Source: Pseudosulfitobacter pseudonitzschiae
Lineage (GTDB): Bacteria; Pseudomonadota; Alphaproteobacteria; Rhodobacterales; Rhodobacteraceae
Direction: 5' to 3'
Assembly (NCBI RefSeq): GCF_002222635.1
Contig: NZ_CP022417.1
Span: 124,001 to 188,000, forward strand
Length of the DNA: 64,000 nt
Part shown: piece after piece, positions 49,224 to 57,062 of the stretch
How positions within the stretch are numbered: the first letter of the stretch is position 1
How the letters are laid out: every line of letters begins with the position of its first letter
The notes under the pieces: generated by a model
Seen by the model: only the letters and a program-made list of their open reading frames with translations
What the model was told of the DNA's origin: nothing
Database searches by the model: none
Program-made: the position numbers and the translations under genes

Positions 49224-49291
49224 AACTAAAACGACATTGAACTGTTTTTCAGCGTAGCTTTTTACGTCCGATAAGGCAAACTTATTGGACA
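49213..49291 (-). repeat. right-end transposase-binding repeats
   Basis: Two copies of the end motif in inverted orientation relative to the left end: one read from 49236 downwards, one from 49291 downwards. The second includes TTACGTCCGATAAG (49262-49275) facing CTTATTGGACATAA (49281-49294) across a 5-base spacer. Confidence 0.55.
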
Positions 49292-49545
49292 TAATGGAGA
49301 ATGGTAAGGGGCGGCGGTTTTCGGGACGTAATGCTCCACAAAGCGCCGCGTCGGAGGCGGTGTCGGAATGTGGCAGGCCAACCCGCCACCATCTCTGGCG
49401 ATTTGGCCACCTGACCCGAACCGCGCATTTGTGACTGGCAGGAGGACGATCACGAGGCTGGCTGAGGGAGGAATACCAGCTCCTTCCAAATGAATTCTCC
49501 CACGCTGTGGACTTTGCTGCCGCGCGTACCAACCTATGAGGCATG
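49292..49545. other. spacer between transposon and serine hydrolase gene
   Basis: A 254-base stretch with no gene that I can support. A GGGAGGAAT sequence at 49467-49475 is too far from the next start to act as its ribosome site. Confidence 0.4.
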
Positions 49546-50520
49546 ATGAATCGCCGCTCATTCCTGCTTGCGACTGCCGCACCGCTTGCGGTGCCGCATG
49601 TCCTTCGCGCCCAATCGGATGATCTGGCGGCAGCTGTCCAGAACCTGTCGCAGCTGCATTCCCTTCAGATCCGGCGCGGCAATGACCTGATCTTTGCCAA
49701 GGCGCCGCGTGGTCCGGGGCTGGATCGGCCAGCGAACATCAAGTCCTGTTCCAAGAGCATCGTTGCCCTGCTTTTGGGGGTCGCGATCGACCGGGACGAA
49801 GTGCGATCAGTGAGCGCTACGATTGGCGAGGTGGCACCCGGCATTCTGCCAGCCGATGCCACGCCCGGTGCGGCCGATATCTCGATGGAGGATCTGGTGA
49901 CGCTGCGGGCAGGGCTTGAGCGGACCTCGGGCGCGAATTACGGGGCTTGGGTGAATTCGCGCGACTGGCTTTCCGATGCGTTGAGCAGACCGATGGTCGC
50001 CGAACCTGGAGGCCGGATGCTGTATTCCACAGGCTCGACCCACATCCTGGGTGCAGCGCTGGCAGAGGCGAACGGACTGAGCCTTTTGGCGCAAGCGCGC
50101 GCACGGATCGGCGATCCGATGGGTATGGAGATTCCCGCCTGGACGCGCGACCCGCAGGGCTATTACCTGGGCGGAAATGAGATGGCGCTGCGCCCGACCG
50201 CGATGCTGGATATCGCGACGATGGTGCGGGACGGCGGCGCGTTCAATGGAGTGCAGGTTGTGCCGAAGCCCTGGATCGAGGCGTCGCTTCGGCCCCGCGC
50301 GCGGTCGCCCTGGTCGGGGCTGTCGTATGGCTATGGCTGGTTCCTGTCCCCTTCGGGCTATGTGCTTGCAAGGGGCTATGGCGGACAGATCATCGCAGCG
50401 CATCGCGAGAAGAATCTTGCCGTGGCGATCACGTCCGATCCAACCTTGCCCGCCCGGACAGAAGGGTATTTCGGCGATCTGATGACGTTGCTGGACGAAA
50501 CGATCCTTGGTCTGGCGTGA
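49546..50520 (+). CDS. serine hydrolase, class C beta-lactamase fold
   Basis: A 324-residue exported hydrolase. The N terminus NRRSFLLATAAPLAVPHVLRAQ is a twin-arginine (Tat) signal. The catalytic SxxK motif is SCSK in IKSCSKSIVALLLG (about residue 67); a YST motif (YSTGSTHILGAALA) follows at the usual distance of the YxN motif. The third motif is a GYGG stretch (LARGYGGQIIAAH). This set fits the broad beta-lactamase/penicillin-binding-like esterase family, not necessarily antibiotic resistance. Two ATGs in tandem (49543, 49546) are possible starts. It is flanked by the transposon and the HipBA pair. Confidence 0.85.
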   Translation: MNRRSFLLATAAPLAVPHVLRAQSDDLAAAVQNLSQLHSLQIRRGNDLIFAKAPRGPGLDRPANIKSCSKSIVALLLGVAIDRDEVRSVSATIGEVAPGILPADATPGAADISMEDLVTLRAGLERTSGANYGAWVNSRDWLSDALSRPMVAEPGGRMLYSTGSTHILGAALAEANGLSLLAQARARIGDPMGMEIPAWTRDPQGYYLGGNEMALRPTAMLDIATMVRDGGAFNGVQVVPKPWIEASLRPRARSPWSGLSYGYGWFLSPSGYVLARGYGGQIIAAHREKNLAVAITSDPTLPARTEGYFGDLMTLLDETILGLA

Positions 50521-50617
50521 GGCCGGATAAAGGAAAGGCCGTACCGTTCGGAACCTCGTGATTGCATTGGGTCGTATCGGCAGACCGTTTCATACGCAGG
50601 ATCGTATAAATGCGTTA

Positions 50618-50679
50618 TATACGTTTTGGCGTATAAGCGCCATTTACCCGCTATAGCGCATATGGACATTTTATGCGCT
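50618..50679 (+). promoter_or_regulatory. operator region of hipBA
   Basis: Two inverted repeats precede hipB: TATACG-n6-CGTATA (50618-50635) and AGCGCATA-n9-TATGCGCT (50655-50679). HipB dimers typically bind spaced inverted repeats in their own promoter, so these are likely autoregulatory operators (inference). Confidence 0.55.
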
Positions 50680-50697
50680 GTGGCGTAGTCGGGTCAT

Positions 50698-50949
50698 ATG
50701 GATGAACTGGCACGCACATCACGGCAACTTGGGAACATCATCTTGCGCGAACGCAAGAAGCGTGGCTGGACGCAGGCGATGCTGGCCGAGCGGGCAGGGC
50801 TGAGGCAGGCGACAGTCTCCACAATCGAGATCGGAGAGACCTCGTCAAAGCTGCCATCCATCCTTGCTGTCATGGCGGCATTGGATCTGGAATTGAGGGT
50901 TGGTCTGCGCACGAAAGGCAGCGACAAGACCATCGAGGACATCTTCTGA
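50698..50949 (+). CDS. hipB: HipB-like antitoxin
   Basis: An 83-residue XRE-type helix-turn-helix protein: LGNIILRERKKRGWTQAMLAERAGLRQATVSTIEIGETSSKLPSILAVMAALD, one complete HTH_3 domain, then a short tail. It should bind the upstream inverted repeats and HipA. Its TGA overlaps the ATG of hipA (TGATG), giving coupled translation in a classic antitoxin-toxin order. Confidence 0.9.
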   Translation: MDELARTSRQLGNIILRERKKRGWTQAMLAERAGLRQATVSTIEIGETSSKLPSILAVMAALDLELRVGLRTKGSDKTIEDIF

Positions 50950-52271
50950 TGGGGCGCCTACCGGCCCATGCACCTCTTCGCGTGTACCTGAACAATCGAC
51001 GGGTCGGGACCCTGATCCGCGAAGCCAACGGCGCAATTGCATTCAAATATGACGACGACTGGCTGCGTTGGGCGCACAGCTTTCCGATTTCGCTGTCACT
51101 GCCGTTGCGCGAAACATCCTATAGGGGCGAGCCGGTTTCCGTGGTGTTCGAAAACCTGCTCCCGGATTCCGACAGGCTGCGCCGGCTGGTTGCAGAGCGG
51201 GTAGGGGCCCGTGGCACGGATGCATACAGCATGCTTTCGAAAATCGGGCATGACTGCGTGGGCGCCCTGCAATTTGTCGCGGGCGATGGCGATGCGCCCG
51301 ATGCCAGTGGTGAGATCACGGGGGAAGCGGTAGACGCAGACGCCATCGAAAGGATACTTCAAGGGCTTGGTCGCGCGCCCCTCGGGCTTGCCCCTGATGA
51401 CGCGTTCCGAATTTCCATCGCCGGAGCCCAGGAAAAGACAGCGCTTTTGTTGAAGGACGGGCAGTGGTTCAAACCCCATGGCACGACCCCCACGACGCAC
51501 ATCATCAAGACGCAGATCGGAGAGCTGCCGGGCGGTATTGATCTGTCGGACAGCGTGGAGAACGAATACTACTGCCTGAAACTGGTCGCGGCATTCGGGT
51601 TGGCCACGAACGAGGCCAGGATCGAGACTTTCGGCAGGACAAAGGCGCTTGTCATCGAGCGTTTTGATCGCAGGTGGACCAAGACCGGACGCCTGCTGAG
51701 GTTGCCGCAAGAGGATATCTGCCAGGCCCGATCCGTGCCGCCGACGCTTAAATATCAAAACGAGGGCGGGCCAGGGATGGTTGACGTCCTTAACCTGCTT
51801 GAAGGCAGCGATACACCGGGCGCGGACCAGGAGACGTTTTTGAAGGCGCAGGTCATTTTCTGGCTCATCGGAGCAACGGATGGCCATGCAAAGAACTTCA
51901 GCGTGTTCCTGAGCCCCGGAGGCAGCTACCGGATGACGCCGCTTTATGACATACTGACCGCGCAGCCTGCACTGAACGCGGGCCTTGTCCGGCGCAGCCA
52001 GATGAAGATGGCGATGTCCGCAGGCGACAACAGACACTACCGTTTCGATCAGATCCACGGGCGCCATTTCGTGCAGACGGCCATGCGTGCGGGTCTGTCT
52101 AGGAAGCGTGCCATGCAGATCATCGAAACAGTTGCAGAGCGGGCCCAGTCCGCGCTGGATGTGACCGCCGCGACTCTGCCTACCGGGTTCCCCGAGGCGC
52201 TTGTGGCCAGCGTAGACGATGCCGTCATCCAGCGGTTGCGCGCGTTGGATATGACAGCCGAGCGCACGTAG
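50949..52271 (+). CDS. hipA: HipA-like kinase toxin
   Basis: A 440-residue HipA Ser/Thr kinase of type II toxin-antitoxin modules; HipA of E. coli phosphorylates glutamyl-tRNA synthetase. The HipA_N couple domain (LRVYLNNRRVGTLIREANG, FPISLSLPLRE) is followed by the kinase part: ISIAGAQEKTALLL (P-loop-like), HIIKTQ lysine, VIERFDR, the catalytic GATDGHAKNFSVF and the metal-binding PLYDILTA. All catalytic motifs look intact. It pairs with HipB and lies in mobile-element-rich DNA, consistent with plasmid or island maintenance. Confidence 0.92.
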   Translation: MGRLPAHAPLRVYLNNRRVGTLIREANGAIAFKYDDDWLRWAHSFPISLSLPLRETSYRGEPVSVVFENLLPDSDRLRRLVAERVGARGTDAYSMLSKIGHDCVGALQFVAGDGDAPDASGEITGEAVDADAIERILQGLGRAPLGLAPDDAFRISIAGAQEKTALLLKDGQWFKPHGTTPTTHIIKTQIGELPGGIDLSDSVENEYYCLKLVAAFGLATNEARIETFGRTKALVIERFDRRWTKTGRLLRLPQEDICQARSVPPTLKYQNEGGPGMVDVLNLLEGSDTPGADQETFLKAQVIFWLIGATDGHAKNFSVFLSPGGSYRMTPLYDILTAQPALNAGLVRRSQMKMAMSAGDNRHYRFDQIHGRHFVQTAMRAGLSRKRAMQIIETVAERAQSALDVTAATLPTGFPEALVASVDDAVIQRLRALDMTAERT

Positions 52272-52360
52272 CATTTCGTCAAATAGCGTGGGGCTGACCT
52301 CTGCCCGCGACGTATCCCAATGTGACCGCGGCCAACAGACCGTTGCCCGAAAGAGAGAGG

Positions 52361-52585
52361 TGGTTCTAGATTTTAGACCAGTTTGCAGCCTTGCTAAGAT
52401 GGATCAGGGTTTCATTTAGGCTGCCAATCTCATCGGTTCTGTTTGGCTCGCATAGGTTTCATCTGGGGTCAATATACCGTGCGTCGAGTGAGGCCGTTCA
52501 GCGTTGTAGTAGGCCAGCCAATTGCTGATCCCCATCCGCATCTGTGAACCCGTCTCAAAGGCATTCAGATAGGCGCGGGGGCCGA
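52361..52585 (-). mobile_element. IS3-family element, 3' remnant
   Basis: The minus strand encodes the last 56 or so codons of an IS3 transposase (rve C terminus): RAYLNAFETGSQMRMGISNW, then LAYYNAERPHSTHGILTPDE, YASQTEPMRLAA, stop at 52416-52418. The sequence beyond the stop, including GGTTCTAGATTTTAGACC, resembles an IS3 terminal repeat. It breaks off near 52585. Confidence 0.8.
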
Positions 52586-53089
52586 CAGCCCCACGCCGCG
52601 ATTGCGGTTGACTTGCCAGACCTTACCACAGGTCGCCTCGCTGTCCTGCGCAATATTGGCGCGCGTCCAGCTCGTTGCCTGCAAGGTCCTGCCCCGGCTA
52701 GGGGACGGGGCAGGGATGGAGGGCTCTGATCACGAAGGTTCGGAGATCCCCGCGCTTGCGCGGCGATCACACTGGCAGGGGGGATTCGGGGCTTGCCCGA
52801 ACGCCCCCTGCATCCCTGGGCCGCGCCTTTGGCGCGTCCGTCTAGGGGACCGCCGGTCCCCCACCGCAACAAGAAAATGCTGCGCATCCTGCGGGGCCGT
52901 GTCCTCGCCTTCGGCTGCGGGCCGCACCACCCCCTTGTCTGCTTGATTTTCCCATTGCGGCGGTTCCCCCCCGGCCCTCGCCGGGAGGCAGGATTTCAGG
53001 AGAGGGGCGCGCTTCGCGCTTCCTCGCCAGAAACCCCGCCCCAATTTTCGGCACCAGACCGGTAGGGCATCACCACAAGGAGGCCAGAT
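52586..53089. other. GC-rich non-coding stretch upstream of ardC remnant
   Basis: No gene seen. Contains a perfect hairpin GGGGACC-gcc-GGTCCCC (52845-52861) and several GC-rich repeats. Its position before an ardC start suggests it is the leader of a plasmid-borne ardC gene. Confidence 0.45.
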
Positions 53090-53158
53090 ATGGCTGACAA
53101 ATTCGATCTTTACGCCCACGTCACCGACAGCATCATTGCCAGCATCGAAGCAGGCACA
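53090..53158 (+). pseudogene. ArdC-type antirestriction protein, N-terminal fragment
   Basis: After AAGGAGG, an ATG at 53090 starts MADKFDLYAHVTDSIIASIE followed by AGT, matching the ArdC/DUF1738 N terminus (FDxYxxVTDxIIxxIExGT). The match ends abruptly at 53158 where integrase DNA from the opposite strand begins. ArdC proteins bind single-stranded DNA on conjugative plasmids. Only 23 codons remain of about 300. Confidence 0.65.
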
Positions 53159-53162
53159 TCGT

Positions 53163-53375
53163 CAGGGCCATCGCTCTTTCCTTCAGTTCGATATCGGCGT
53201 GGATGTAGACCTGCGTCGTCTCGACCGATTCATGGCCCAGCCAAAGAGCAATGATTGTTCGGTCAACACCGCTCTGCAGAAGCTGCATTGCGGCGGTATG
53301 GCGCAAGACATGGGGGGTCCGGGGCAGACAGCTCCGGCACGTTCTTTGAACGTGATGCGCTTGGCGCATTTCCCC
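53163..53375 (-). pseudogene. tyrosine integrase, C-terminal fragment
   Basis: The minus strand encodes PHVLRHTAAMQLLQSGVDRT, IIALWLGHESVETTQVYIHA and DIELKERAMAL: HxLRH and the LGH-Tyr motifs of a site-specific integrase catalytic domain. The N-terminal domain and final 40 or so residues are missing; the end is fused to the ardC fragment. Confidence 0.7.
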
Positions 53376-53399
53376 GGGCAAGGGCGCAAATGGGCAAAA

Positions 53400-53414
53400 G
53401 TGCTCTGGGAGCAC
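53400..53414 (+). other. hairpin upstream of mobC, possible oriT part
   Basis: GTGCTC-tgg-GAGCAC, a perfect 6-bp stem, 66 bases before the mobilisation genes. Origins of transfer often lie here and carry such stems; no nick sequence was recognised. Confidence 0.25.
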
Positions 53415-53479
53415 AAATCCGGTAGTGAAGTGTTCTAATGCGGGATAGGCTAAGCGCCAGCAATGGGACACAAATTGTC

Positions 53480-54028
53480 ATGCCTCAGAAATCCGAAGTC
53501 GCCAAAACCCGTATTTCGCCCAACAGCAAGGCCCGCTTTGAGGCGGTCGCTGCAGGGCACGGTTTGTCTCCTTCGGAGTTTCTTCGGCAATTGATTGAAA
53601 CGGTTTCAGAGGACGCGGAAGTTTCCGAGACGAGGCAGACCAAAGCGAAAAGAGAGGGCAAGCTGACCGTGCGTGTCGGGAAAGATGTTAGGGCGAAGAT
53701 CGAGCGCGAAGCCAAAAGCCAGGGTGTACCGCCCTCAACTTGGGCCGCGCGCATTCTGACAGCCCGAGCGCAGGCAGCACCGCAACCCATCAAAGGTGAG
53801 CGCAAAGCAATCCGTTGGGGTTTCCGGCAGCTTCGAGGCGCGACGACAAACCTGAACCAAATCGCCACCGCTATGAACCGGGACGTTTTCACCGGGGGAC
53901 GCTATGCGCCGAAACGGCAGGAGCTGCACGAGTTGCGCAATACGGTTGATGGCCTTCGGGAGCTGCTGAGATTGTACGCGGCGGGACGTTTGGAATTTCA
54001 GTTGGGCGAAGAGCTGAGCCATGAGTGA
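53480..54028 (+). CDS. MobC-like mobilisation accessory protein
   Basis: A 182-residue protein with two ribbon-helix-helix-type segments: KTRISPNSKARFEAVAAGHGLSPSEFLRQLIETV and KLTVRVGKDVRAKIEREAKSQGVPPSTWAARIL, followed by a MobC-like region (IRWGFRQLRGATTNLNQIATAMNRDVFTGG, LRNTVDGLRELLRLY). Such proteins assist the relaxase at oriT. The ATG at 53480 is preferred; upstream frame reaches 53438. It overlaps the relaxase gene by 8 bases. Confidence 0.8.
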   Translation: MPQKSEVAKTRISPNSKARFEAVAAGHGLSPSEFLRQLIETVSEDAEVSETRQTKAKREGKLTVRVGKDVRAKIEREAKSQGVPPSTWAARILTARAQAAPQPIKGERKAIRWGFRQLRGATTNLNQIATAMNRDVFTGGRYAPKRQELHELRNTVDGLRELLRLYAAGRLEFQLGEELSHE

Positions 54029-55208
54029 TTTTAAATCCGAGTTTGGCTTTCAAGACTGTTGGACCCAGCCCGGACGCCCGCGCACAGTTCGTTCTCCGGC
54101 AGCAGGGTATTTTACGACTGGTAAGAAGTCGGACTTGGGCGGCGCGGAAAAAACGGAGGCAGGGACAGGCAGTCGCGGGACAACAATCAGCGCTGCCGAC
54201 AAGGCCCGCCTCTCGCGGGTTGTCAATAAAGCGCCCGAAGTCATGGTTAAGGTTTCCCGGCCTGCGAAAACTGACAAGAACGGCAACACCATCACTGTAA
54301 ACAGACGTACTGAGGGAGCCAGGGTCAGCGCTCATATCGACTATATCAGCAGGAACGGCCAACTAGATGTTGAGACCAGTGACGGCGTGATCCTTACCGG
54401 CAAGGAAGCAACCGCAGGTTTATACCGTGACTGGATGCAGCGCCATGACGATGACAGAGCCAACGGCGATGCGACAGACCGCACCCGGATCACAACGAGC
54501 ATATTTTTTTCAATGCCGGGGAACACCAACGCCACGGCCGTAAAGGACGCGGTTCGCGATTTGGCTCAGCAAGAGTTTGGCGGACGTCATGATTATGTGA
54601 TGGCCTTGCACACTGACACAAAGCACCCGCATGTTCATTTTACGGTTCGCACCGTTGGGCATGATGGTGTGAAGCTGAATCTTCGCAAAGCCGACTTACA
54701 GCACTTGCGGGACACGTTTGCGGAAAAGCTACGGAAAAGAGGGGTAGAGGCGGAATCGACACCCCGGCATGCGCGCGGCGTAACTCGACAGGGTGCGAGA
54801 ACCCCAGTCTATAAAATGCGTCAGCGCGGCATAACCCCGTATGTTGATAAGGCAAAGCAACGGGAAGTGAAGCGCGACATGCAGGACAATGGGGGCCGTC
54901 TGCCTAGCCAGCCTTGGGACGGTGCGATTGTCGAGCGCCGCAATCGTGTGATGAGAACCTATAGCGCTGCGGCGGCAGTTTTGGCGGAATCTCATGATCC
55001 AGGCGACAGGGCGCTAGGGTGGGCCGTGGCGGCGTTCTCAGGGCGATTAACAGATGTGGCGACCGAACGGGCCACAATGGTGCTTAGCGCCTCTGTGGCC
55101 CGCTCTGAAGTTCAACGCCAGCCTTTCGTTGATCGTAGCCAGGGAAAAGACCGGCCAGATGACGAAAAACGGCCCGAGCGGGGGCGCGGACCGTCAAGGG
55201 AGCGTTGA
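54021..55208 (+). CDS. plasmid mobilisation relaxase
   Basis: A 395-residue relaxase that would nick oriT and lead transferred DNA. The catalytic Tyr is likely in SAHIDYISRNGQLD (about residue 113), and the metal-binding HUH-like motif III is HTDTKHPHVHFTVRTVG (about 200). The first 90 residues are a basic, low-similarity extension, and the C-terminal 130 residues are charged and unassigned. It follows mobC with an overlap of 8 bases. No type IV secretion genes are present, so the source plasmid was mobilisable rather than self-transmissible. Confidence 0.82.
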   Translation: MSDFKSEFGFQDCWTQPGRPRTVRSPAAGYFTTGKKSDLGGAEKTEAGTGSRGTTISAADKARLSRVVNKAPEVMVKVSRPAKTDKNGNTITVNRRTEGARVSAHIDYISRNGQLDVETSDGVILTGKEATAGLYRDWMQRHDDDRANGDATDRTRITTSIFFSMPGNTNATAVKDAVRDLAQQEFGGRHDYVMALHTDTKHPHVHFTVRTVGHDGVKLNLRKADLQHLRDTFAEKLRKRGVEAESTPRHARGVTRQGARTPVYKMRQRGITPYVDKAKQREVKRDMQDNGGRLPSQPWDGAIVERRNRVMRTYSAAAAVLAESHDPGDRALGWAVAAFSGRLTDVATERATMVLSASVARSEVQRQPFVDRSQGKDRPDDEKRPERGRGPSRER

Positions 55209-55326
55209 GCTGAGTGAGACGGTCAAGTGCATGAGTCCTACTTGTCGAATGCTTCAGATAGCCTCAGTGTCGGCTGCCCGGGGATATAGTAGCTCGACGC
55301 CCAGCTGACCGTCAGCGAAGAGCCGA

Positions 55327-55372
55327 GGGCGGCGACGGTCAGACCGCGCCGCCCCGAGACAAGTCTTGGGAG
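55327..55372 (+). terminator. GC-rich hairpin after relaxase
   Basis: GGGCGGCG and CGCCGCCC face each other across about 12 bases in this stretch, about 120 bases after the relaxase stop. No U-run, so only a possible terminator. Confidence 0.3.
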
Positions 55373-55429
55373 CATGAAAAATTCTCTGGCAGTTGAAGGG
55401 TGGTGGAACTCGGGGGTTGGGACGTGTCC

Positions 55430-56479
55430 TTAGGTGACTGTCCAGAACTGGAACAACAGGCCAGAGGCAAAGGCACCTGTCAGGGACAAGGCGATATAGA
55501 GGGCAAAGACCTGCGGCCGTGCCAGCGCCCAGACGGCCATTGCGGCAGGGATCGACGTGACGCCGCCCGCCACAAGGAAGGACATTCCGGCCCCCGGTGC
55601 CATGCCTTGACCGATCAGCCCGCCGACCAGCGGCAGGGCGGCGTAACCGTTCAGATAGGCCGGAACACCCACCAGCGTTGCAAGCGCGATCGGGGCAAGT
55701 CCCTCGCCACCGAGCGAGGCGGTCACGGTTTCAGCCGGAATCCACGCCAGCATCAGGCTTTCGAGGATAAAGGCGAGCGTCAGCCATTTGGCAAGGAACA
55801 GGGTTGTGGTCATGGCCGTCTTGCCGAACTTGGCGCGCCGCTCTGGTTCGTCCCAGAAACGCCAGACGACGGGACCGGGTGTGCGTACCTTTGATCCGCC
55901 GCAACCGCCGTTGCCGATGCCGTCACGCAGTGGATCGGCCAGCGCACCGCCTCGCGACAGGACCAGCACGACAAGCCCGCCAAAGATCCCGAGCCCGACA
56001 GCGGCCACGGTTTTGGCGATGGCGAATTCCAGACCAAGAACGCCCGTTGTCAGCACGAACATCGACGGGTCCATGATGGGCGATGCCAGCCAAAAGGCCA
56101 TGACGGCAGACAAGGGCACGCCCATCGCAAGCAGTGCAGCGATCAGCGGGATCACCCCGCAAGAGCAAAAGGGCGAGACGCCCCCGGCCAGCGCGCCCAG
56201 CCCGATCATCAGAAGCGGGGCTCCGGTAAAGGCGCGGGCGATCAGGTTGTCGGCGCCGGTTGCCCCCGCCCAAGCGGCAATTGCAATCGACAGGATCAGG
56301 AAGGGCGCGGTGCCCAAAAGGGCGCGTCCGGCAAAGGTTGCGCTGTCTGTGGCCTGTGTCGGGTCGAACAGGGCCAGCGCCGCCAGAATCAGCGCCGAGG
56401 CAAGCCAGACGCGCTGGTCTTGCCAGATGTGGCGCAGCGTGGTCCGAAGGCCGGGGGAGGACAGGGTGGTGTCGGTCAT
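55430..56479 (-). CDS. permease of the DUF318/ArsP type
   Basis: A 349-residue membrane protein with about eight to ten hydrophobic segments in two repeats. The signature GGVSPFCSCGVIPLIAALLAMGVPLSAVMAFWLASPIMDPS and the second half VGVPAYLNGYAALPLVGGLI are typical of the SO_0444/ArsP-like permease family implicated in metal(loid) or organoarsenical export. A Gly/Cys stretch (GNGGCGGSK) lies in the central cytoplasmic loop. The ATG at 56479 follows CGGAG. It is 55 bases downstream of an ArsR regulator in one operon. Confidence 0.85.
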   Translation of the reverse strand: MTDTTLSSPGLRTTLRHIWQDQRVWLASALILAALALFDPTQATDSATFAGRALLGTAPFLILSIAIAAWAGATGADNLIARAFTGAPLLMIGLGALAGGVSPFCSCGVIPLIAALLAMGVPLSAVMAFWLASPIMDPSMFVLTTGVLGLEFAIAKTVAAVGLGIFGGLVVLVLSRGGALADPLRDGIGNGGCGGSKVRTPGPVVWRFWDEPERRAKFGKTAMTTTLFLAKWLTLAFILESLMLAWIPAETVTASLGGEGLAPIALATLVGVPAYLNGYAALPLVGGLIGQGMAPGAGMSFLVAGGVTSIPAAMAVWALARPQVFALYIALSLTGAFASGLLFQFWTVT

Positions 56480-56534
56480 AACTAAATCTCCGGAATTGTA
56501 GGTGTTTTTGGGTAAGAAAAATCGGTTTTCTGTG

Positions 56535-56852
56535 TCATGCGGCATCCTCGGCGGATTGTACGGTAACGCCAGAACAGCATTCAGCCGTCAGAAAAGAAAG
56601 AATGTGTCGCATGGCCGGAAAATCGACGCGGTTGAAGACCTCGCGCCCCTGTTTGTCCTGAATCACAAGGCCCGCATCCACCAAGGTTGACAGGTGATGT
56701 GCCAGGGTAGAGGGCGCAAGGCCCAAATGGGCACCGATGTCACTGACCCGAAGGCCGTCATTCCCCGCCTTGACCAGAAGGCGAAAGATCGAAAGCCGGG
56801 CGTCGTGGCCAAGGGCAGCAAGGGCTGAGGCATATGAGGTGTTTATTGTCAT
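56535..56852 (-). CDS. ArsR-family metal(loid)-responsive repressor
   Basis: A 105-residue winged-helix repressor: YASALAALGHDARLSIFRLLVKAG, then LRVSDIGAHLGLAPSTLAHHLSTLVDAGLVIQDKQGREVFNRVD. A C-terminal Cys-Cys pair (LTAECCSGVTVQ) is a plausible thiol ligand for arsenic or another soft metal. It probably represses itself and the permease. Confidence 0.9.
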   Translation of the reverse strand: MTINTSYASALAALGHDARLSIFRLLVKAGNDGLRVSDIGAHLGLAPSTLAHHLSTLVDAGLVIQDKQGREVFNRVDFPAMRHILSFLTAECCSGVTVQSAEDAA

Positions 56853-56958
56853 GGGGCTAATATAACCATATATCTAGTTTTGTAAAGGCTTCTTTTGTCA
56901 TGGCATCCGGCCCGTGTTGAGAACGGGGCGGGGGCAGGTTTCTGCAGTGATTTGGATA

Positions 56959-56976
56959 CTGTCACAAAACTGTAAC
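56959..56976 (+). promoter_or_regulatory. Pho box upstream of pstS
   Basis: CTGTCAC-AAAA-CTGTAAC: two 7-bp CTGTCAT-type repeats with a 4-base spacer, the standard PhoB site. It lies 87 bases before the pstS start. PhoB is encoded at the end of the same operon, so autoregulation is expected. Confidence 0.88.
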
Positions 56977-57062
56977 GAAACTTTTGCAAAAGCATCACAG
57001 AATCTCACTAACCAACAGCCGAGGTCGAATGCTCCGGCCCTAAACGACAATCAGGAGATACC

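Larger units (their letters stand above)
45471..49291 (+). mobile_element. TniA-TniB-TniQ transposon
   Basis: A compact element of about 3.8 kb with only tniA, tniB and tniQ. Related repeats mark both ends: TGTCGTTCTTGTTCCATT at 45471, ACGTTCTTGTTTCATT at 45522 and ATAGTTTCATATATCGGAC near 45546 on the plus strand; inverted copies read from 49236 (TGTCGTTTTAGTTTCAT) and from 49291 (TGTCCAATAAGTTTGC). Both outermost copies start TGTC, as in Tn402/Tn7-like elements. No matching target duplication is evident (GCCAT versus TAATG), so exact ends remain provisional. No resolvase, CRISPR-Cas or target-selector gene is inside. Confidence 0.7.

Noticed and set aside
45471-49296. Five-base target duplication for the Tni transposon
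   Set aside because: The flanks GCCAT and TAATG do not match, so no duplication is claimed.
49546-50520. Antibiotic-resistance beta-lactamase
   Set aside because: Only the general serine-hydrolase motifs are visible; the family mostly comprises esterases and peptidases, so resistance is not claimed.
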